Positions 7,751 through 11,678 of a stretch of 11,678 bases of DNA are shown one piece after another. This DNA comes from CALGFH01 sp045807325 (lineage in GTDB: Bacteria > Actinomycetota > CALGFH01). The notes under the pieces were generated by a model. It saw only the letters and a program-made list of their open reading frames with translations, ran no database searches and was not told the DNA's origin. The stretch spans positions 1-11,678 of the forward strand of contig JBJMHP010000169.1 of the NCBI GenBank assembly GCA_045807325.1. Direction: 5' to 3'. The translations under genes and the position numbers were made by a program. The stretch's first letter is position 1. Every line of letters starts with the position of its first letter.

Positions 7751-8293
7751 GTGCCGACCAGCGACCCGCCGCCGCCGCGGCCCGACGGCGACCCCGGCCA
7801 GGTGCCGCTGCGGCCCGGCCGGGACCCGGGCGGGCGGGTCGCCTACCTGCCGCCGCGGGCGGCCAGGGCGCGCAAGCTGATCCTGCGCAGCCAGCTCGGC
7901 CGCGGCTGGATCGTCGCCTCGGCCCTGTTCGGGGTCGTCATCCTGGCCGCCGGCGTCCTGTTCCTGACCAGGGCCGGCCACCCCGGCCCGCCCTGGGTCC
8001 GGGTCGCCGCCGTCCCGGACCTGCCCGCTGGCACGGTCGCCGAGGTCGCCGGCCCCTCTGGCCAGGTGGTCGTGGTCGACCGGCGCGACGGCCTTCGGGC
8101 CTTCCTCGGCCCGCCCGGCCCCTGCCCGGTGGCCGCCGCCGGCGGCGGGTTCGCCCGCCCCTGCACCGGGCAGCGCTGGGACGCCGCCGGCACCCCGACC
8201 GCCGGGGGCGCCGGCGGCCAGCCGGCCCCGCTGCCGCTGCGCCGGGTCCCGACCGCCCTGGCCGGCGGCGCCCTGTACGTCGACCCCCGCTGA
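7751..8293 (+). CDS. Single-span membrane protein with cluster-less Rieske-like domain
   Basis: 180 residues: a Pro/Arg-rich cytoplasmic N-terminus (1-50), one membrane span at about 53-73, then an outer domain. Residues 82-120 (WVRVAAVPDLPAGTVAEV to RAFLG) and 160-179 (APLPLRRVPTALAGGALYVDP) read like the base strands of a Rieske protein. Between them GPCPVAAAGGGFARPCTGQRWD aligns with the usual box order LGCPV...FxCPCHGSRFD. Cys125 and Cys138 remain, but both His ligands and the other Cys residues are missing, so no [2Fe-2S] cluster can be expected. The GTG start follows GGAGAGG at 9 nt. It diverges from the B12-domain operon. The Rieske link is my reading by eye; otherwise it is an uncharacterised membrane protein. 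Confidence 0.7.
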   Translation: MPTSDPPPPRPDGDPGQVPLRPGRDPGGRVAYLPPRAARARKLILRSQLGRGWIVASALFGVVILAAGVLFLTRAGHPGPPWVRVAAVPDLPAGTVAEVAGPSGQVVVVDRRDGLRAFLGPPGPCPVAAAGGGFARPCTGQRWDAAGTPTAGGAGGQPAPLPLRRVPTALAGGALYVDPR

Positions 8294-8347
8294 CCCGCCG
8301 CGGAACTAACCCGAACGGGCGGTCGGTCGCTGGCCCGAGGGAGCGGG

Positions 8348-8460
8348 GTGGTCGCCCGCAGCGAGTGGTTCGAGAACGAGGCCGCCGCCCGCCACGGCGA
8401 CCTGTCGGCCGACGCCGACACCCTGGACGCCACCGCCTTCCGCTCCCGCTACCGGCTGCC
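8348..8460 (+). pseudogene. Coding-like 5' piece of an unrecognised gene
   Basis: A GTG at 8348 follows GAGG 7 nt upstream and opens a frame starting VVARSEWFENEAAARHGD. All of the first 35 codons end in G or C, as in real genes here, while the same frame upstream of the GTG does not keep this. From 8449 on, the frame lies antisense to the CDF transporter with shared third positions, so its continued openness to 8974 proves nothing. I cannot name the product. It could be the start of a gene cut off by a rearrangement, or a small protein gene overlapping the transporter end. The end coordinate is only where independent coding evidence stops. Confidence 0.35.
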
Positions 8461-9489
8461 CCGACCGCGGTGGTGCAGGGTCTCGCCGTGGCTGTCGTGC
8501 TCGTCGACCCCGGCCGGGTCCAGGTGCAGGTCGACCGCGGCCACCCCGGGCAGGGCGTGGAAGATGGCGTGGCGGACCTGCTCGCCGATGGCGTGGGCCG
8601 CCCGCAGAGGCAGGTCGGGATCGACCTCGGCGTGGACCAGGACGTGCAGGGACCGCCCCACCCAGCGGGCCCTGGTGGCGTGTACCGCCTCCACGCCCTC
8701 GACCGACGCCGCCGCCGTCTCGACCTCGTCGATCACCTCCGGGTCGACCCGGTCGAGCAGCCGGGCCAGCACGTCGCGGGTGGTCCCGACCAGCACCCAG
8801 ACGATCACGGCCGACAGCAGCAGGCCGGCCAGCGGGTCGGCGGCCGGCCAGCCGGCCCAGGCCCCGGCGATCCCGGCCGCGGCGGCCAGGCTGGCCAGCC
8901 CGTCGACCCGTGAGTGGCGGCCGTCGGCCTCCAGCGGGACCGAGTTGATCCGCCGGCCCACCTGGAGCTTGTAGCGGGCCACGGCCTCGTTGCCGGCCAC
9001 CCCGACGAACGCCGCGGCCAGGGCCCAGCCGGGGTTGCGCAGCGGCGGCACGCCCCCGGCCAGCTTGGCCACCGACTCGCCGGCCGCGGCCACCGCCGAG
9101 GCGGCGATGGCCAGGACCACCAGCACCCCGGCGACGTCCTCGGCCCTGGCGAACCCGAAGGTGTAGCCCCGGTCGGGCTGGCGCCGGCCGACCAGGAAGG
9201 CGACCCACAGGGTGACGGTGGTGAACACGTCGCCCAGGTTGTGGAGGCCGTCGGCCAGCAGGGCGACCGAGCCGCTGGCGGCGACGAAGGCGAACTCGAC
9301 GGCCGCGGTCAGGGCCAGCCCGGCGGCCGAGATCTTGACCGCCCGCAGCCCCTGGTCCTCGCCGCCCGGCGAGCTGGCCAGCGGCACCGGGGCGTGGCTG
9401 TGACTGTGGCCATGCCCGTGGCTGTGTCCGTCCCCGTGGGTGCCGCCCACCGCTCCCTCCATGGCTCCAGGCCCGCCGGGGCCGGACAT
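8449..9489 (-). CDS. Cation diffusion facilitator, zinc-type efflux transporter
   Basis: Exports divalent cations, most likely Zn2+, from the cytoplasm by proton exchange. 346 residues. The N-terminus has a His-rich tract HGDGHSHGHGHSHSHAP (18-33). There are six spans at about 51-72, 77-100, 115-136, 153-170, 200-214 and 218-238. Two HxxxD metal sites are seen: LHNLGD in span 2 (His83, Asp87) and RHSRVD at the start of span 5 (His192, Asp196), the pattern of zinc-selective members. Residues 245-326 form the cytoplasmic ferredoxin-like domain. The tail has more His (HDSHGETLHH). The ATG at 9489 has AAGGG 8 nt upstream; a GTG at 9558 and an ATG at 9462 are alternatives. It stands alone, divergent from glpX, and its 3' end overlaps the coding-like piece at 8348. 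Confidence 0.94.
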   Translation of the reverse strand: MSGPGGPGAMEGAVGGTHGDGHSHGHGHSHSHAPVPLASSPGGEDQGLRAVKISAAGLALTAAVEFAFVAASGSVALLADGLHNLGDVFTTVTLWVAFLVGRRQPDRGYTFGFARAEDVAGVLVVLAIAASAVAAAGESVAKLAGGVPPLRNPGWALAAAFVGVAGNEAVARYKLQVGRRINSVPLEADGRHSRVDGLASLAAAAGIAGAWAGWPAADPLAGLLLSAVIVWVLVGTTRDVLARLLDRVDPEVIDEVETAAASVEGVEAVHATRARWVGRSLHVLVHAEVDPDLPLRAAHAIGEQVRHAIFHALPGVAAVDLHLDPAGVDEHDSHGETLHHRGRGSR

Positions 9490-9733
9490 GCAGCGGGCCC
9501 TTGGCGCCAACCGGGTGGGATCGGCGGCGCCAGGGCCCGACTGCCGGAGGCCGCGCACACCCGAGCGGGCGGGGCCACCGACTGCAAGGGTAAGCCGGGT
9601 CGGCCCTGGATGCCAGTCCCTCTGGTGGAGAAAATGTCACAACGGCCCAGCCGGCGGGTGGTTCGGTTCATCGACGGGCGACGGGGCCCGGGATGACCTG
9701 GTGGATCAGGGGCTGCGACCTGGAGGTGCGTAG
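9490..9733. promoter_or_regulatory. Divergent gap between the CDF transporter and glpX
   Basis: 244 nt with no supported gene. It must carry the promoters of both neighbours, but no convincing -35/-10 pair stands out. The only AT-richer spot is around gagaaaatgtcacaac at 9628-9643. I saw no clear metal-regulator dyad by eye. Confidence 0.35.
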
Positions 9734-10735
9734 ATGGAAGCTCGAGTCGACCGCGAGGCCCCCGACCGCAACCTGGCCCTCGAGCTCGTCCGGGTCACCG
9801 AGGCGGCCGCCATGGCCGCGGCCCGCAAGATGGGCTTCGGCGACAAGGAGGCCGTCGACCAGGCGGCCGTGGACGCCATGCGCCACGTGCTCGGCTCGGT
9901 CTCGATGACCGGGGTGGTGGTGATCGGCGAGGGCGAGAAGGACAACGCCCCCATGCTCTACAACGGCGAGGAGATCGGCGACGGCACCCTGCCCGAGGTC
10001 GACATCGCCGTCGACCCGGTCGACGGGACCACCCTGACCGCCAAGAGCATGCCCAACGCGATCTCGGTGGTCGCCCTCTCGGACCGCGGCACCATGTTCG
10101 ACCCCGGGCCGGTCGTGTACATGGAGAAGCTGGTGGTCGGGCCTGAGGCGGCCGACGCGGTCGACTTCGAGGCCCCCCTGGCCCTCAACCTGCGCCTGGT
10201 CGCCAAGGCCAAGGGCGCGCGGGTGGCCGACCTGACGGTCTGCATCCTGGACCGCCCCCGCCACGAGGAGCTGGTCAAGCAGATCCGCGCCGCCGGGGCC
10301 CGGGTCAAGCTGATCACCGACGGCGACGTCGCCGGGGCCATCATGGCCGCCCGCGAGGGCACCGGCGTGGACATGCTGGTCGGCATCGGCGGCACCCCCG
10401 AGGCGGTGATCGCCGCCTGCGCCCTCAAGTGCCTGGACGGCGCCATGTACGGCCGCCTGTGGCCCCGCAACGACACCGAGCGCCAGGCCGCCCTGGACGC
10501 CGGCTACGACCTCGACAAGGTCCTCACCATCGACGACCTGGTCCGGGGCGACAACGTGTTCTTCGCCGCCACCGGCGTCACCGACGGCGAGCTGCTCCGC
10601 GGAGTCCGCTTCGACCGCCGCGGCGCCCTCACCCAGTCCCTGTCGATGCGCTCCAAGTCCGGCACCTCCCGCACGATCGACGCCCGCCACCAGCTCTCCA
10701 AGCTCAGCCGCTACGCATCGATCGACTACGGGTAA
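9734..10735 (+). CDS. glpX: Class II fructose-1,6-bisphosphatase
   Basis: Hydrolyses fructose-1,6-bisphosphate to fructose-6-phosphate, the committed step of gluconeogenesis, in the cytoplasm; actinobacteria commonly rely on this class. 333 residues, normal length. Seen: RVTEAAAMAAARKMGFGDKEAVDQAAVDAM (20-49, read in pieces), VVIGEGEKDNAPML (62-75), the metal-binding DPVDGTTLTAKSM (94-106), the hydrophobic stretch MLVGIGGTPEAV, and the C-terminal SGTSRTIDARH. The ATG has GGAGGTG 7 nt upstream and is directly preceded by TAG, fixing the start. It is a single gene, divergent from the CDF transporter and convergent with the broken tnpB, with 35 nt between stops. Confidence 0.97.
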   Translation: MEARVDREAPDRNLALELVRVTEAAAMAAARKMGFGDKEAVDQAAVDAMRHVLGSVSMTGVVVIGEGEKDNAPMLYNGEEIGDGTLPEVDIAVDPVDGTTLTAKSMPNAISVVALSDRGTMFDPGPVVYMEKLVVGPEAADAVDFEAPLALNLRLVAKAKGARVADLTVCILDRPRHEELVKQIRAAGARVKLITDGDVAGAIMAAREGTGVDMLVGIGGTPEAVIAACALKCLDGAMYGRLWPRNDTERQAALDAGYDLDKVLTIDDLVRGDNVFFAATGVTDGELLRGVRFDRRGALTQSLSMRSKSGTSRTIDARHQLSKLSRYASIDYG

Positions 10736-10743
10736 AGCACGCT

Positions 10744-10765
10744 CACCGGCCGCAGTGCGCCGGTG
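10744..10765. terminator. Hairpin just after glpX (terminator and/or transposon right end)
   Basis: caccggc (10744-10750) and gccggtg (10759-10765) form a perfect 7-bp stem with an 8-nt loop, starting 9 nt after the glpX stop. A second hairpin, caccc-ttctc-gggtg, lies at 10772-10786 over the tnpB end. No T-run follows, so as a glpX terminator it would be of the GC-rich, U-less type. Alternatively both belong to the IS605-type right end, which carries hairpins and the 3' part of the TnpB guide RNA. Confidence 0.4.
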
Positions 10766-10770
10766 CGACG

Positions 10771-11678
10771 TCACCCTTCTCGGGTGTCCTCGACCCCGGC
10801 ACGCGCCGCGGTCGCAGTTCCCCGTTCATCGGGTCCGGTTGCACCATCACCGGTGTGACGGCCAGCGCCGGCCCCTCCAGGGGCATTGGTAACCCGGCCG
10901 CCCGCTTGGCGGTCCGGGGACTGGCCTGCCGCCGCCATGCTGGCGGCCTGAGCCCAGACGGCAAGGTTTGCAGCGGCGTTGGCGTCCCGGTCGGTCACTA
11001 GACCGCAGCCGTCGCAGTGAAAGGTGCGCTCCGCCAACCGCATCTGTCGCTTGACCTTCCCACACCGCCGACAGGTCCTCGTAGAGGGGAACCAGCGGTC
11101 ACAAAGCATCAGTTCGCCATCCAACCAGGCGGCCTTGTAACTGAGCTGGCGACCGAGGTCGGTCCAGGCGGCATCCCCAACGGGATCCTTCTTTGGTGCG
11201 CGACACGGCTCGCGAGCGCCGCTGCAGCCGACCAAGCCGGCGAGCCAGCGGCTTTGGAGACTGAAAGCGGCCAACCACGACACCCTCGGCGGTGGCGGCT
11301 ACGGCAAACACGCCAAGGCCGCGGTCGATGCCGATCCAACCGCCGTGCCCACCGCCGGGACGCCTCGGGTGGCGTCGCCCTGGATGTAGATCGGGGGCCT
11401 GGACGTTGAGGCTGATAAACCAGCGGGTGCCCTGCCGGCTGATGGTGGCATACAGGACCTTGGCCCGGGAGACAAGAATCCGCTGCCCCGTCTCTGGATG
11501 TAGCTGCTCAACGGGCCGTAGTAGCCGCCGCAGCCGACGCGTGTCCTCATGCACCCGCACGGTCCCAATCCTTGGCAACCTTACTGTACGAGGATGGCCT
11601 TCTCCCACTCGAATGAGGTGACCCCCGCCCTTCTGCGTCCTGTTCCGTAGACGGAAGCTGTCACGGCAGCGGCCTTTG
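10771..11678 (-). pseudogene. tnpB: TnpB, IS200/IS605 family, internally deleted and 5'-cut by window end
   Basis: Read on the minus strand, the frame is open from the window edge: DSFRLRNRTQKGG, then TVRLPRIGTVRVHEDT (wedge-domain strands), YATISRQGTRWFISLNV, then RuvC-I in WIGIDRGLGVFAVA with Asp at 11324-11326, and RRSRAVSRTKEGS ending near 11183. There the match jumps to another frame: DAAWTDLGRQLSYKAAW (from 11175), CDRWFPSTRTC, a zinc finger CRRC...CDGC (11005-11073), RuvC-III TDRDANAAANL (about 10966-10992) and a family-like C-tail to the stop at 10771. Intact TnpBs have about 60 residues between these parts, including the RuvC-II Glu (V-x-E-D-L). That segment is absent and the frame changes, so no active nuclease can be made. 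The N-terminus is outside the window. No tnpA is visible. Confidence 0.85.

Noticed and set aside
8306..9640. 444-codon open frame on the minus strand
   Set aside because: Out of frame with the CDF transporter in the same place; low-complexity Gly/Arg/Pro sequence with no domain.
9668..10774. 368-codon open frame on the minus strand
   Set aside because: Exact antisense of glpX, which has full family motifs and a clear ribosome site.
10771..11283. Treating the C-terminal tnpB frame as a separate intact gene
   Set aside because: Its first 30 or so codons do not match the family and overlap the RuvC-I frame; it is the 3' half of one broken gene.

Overview
The window is a very GC-rich stretch of bacterial chromosome. 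GTG starts are frequent, third codon positions are almost always G or C, and ribosome sites are AGGAGG-like. Together with the gene families and the sucCD / purNH neighbourhood (also found close together in Streptomyces and relatives, from memory), this points to an actinobacterium, possibly an uncultured or soil lineage. Most of it is well-packed core metabolism; the right edge is a decayed mobile element.

Layout from left to right. Positions 6-3106 (minus): purN and purH, overlapping by 4 nt, make the third and the last two steps of IMP synthesis. After 81 nt of hairpin-rich spacer comes a small stand-alone TOPRIM-domain protein. PurH carries an unusual proline-rich insert between its two enzyme domains. 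Positions 3107-3241 separate purN from a divergent gene set and hold an operator-like inverted repeat. Positions 3242-5130 (plus): three small membrane proteins (DUF2752, DUF4870-like, RDD), probably one transcript; the last two have disordered Pro/Gly/Tyr/Gln-rich N-terminal tails. Positions 5135-7628 (minus): a free-standing B12-binding methylmalonyl-CoA mutase-type domain followed by sucC and sucD, which fits a propionate/methylmalonyl-CoA to succinyl-CoA to succinate flow. sucD converges on the RDD gene with 4 nt between stops.

Positions 7751-8293 (plus): a single-span membrane protein whose outer domain looks like a Rieske fold that has lost its iron-sulfur ligands. Positions 8348-8460 hold a coding-like start of an unrecognised gene that runs into the 3' end of a convergent zinc-type CDF transporter (8449-9489, minus). 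Positions 9734-10735 (plus): glpX, the class II fructose-1,6-bisphosphatase of gluconeogenesis. From 10771 to the window end (minus) lies a broken tnpB (IS200/IS605 family). It keeps the RuvC-I and RuvC-III motifs and the zinc finger but has lost the RuvC-II segment through an internal, frame-changing deletion; its 5' end is outside the window.

No tRNA, rRNA or CRISPR array was seen. I did not find a clearly new multi-gene system. The items most worth a second look are the cluster-less Rieske-like protein, the PurH insert, the deleted TnpB with its possible guide-RNA end next to glpX, and the paired low-complexity membrane proteins.
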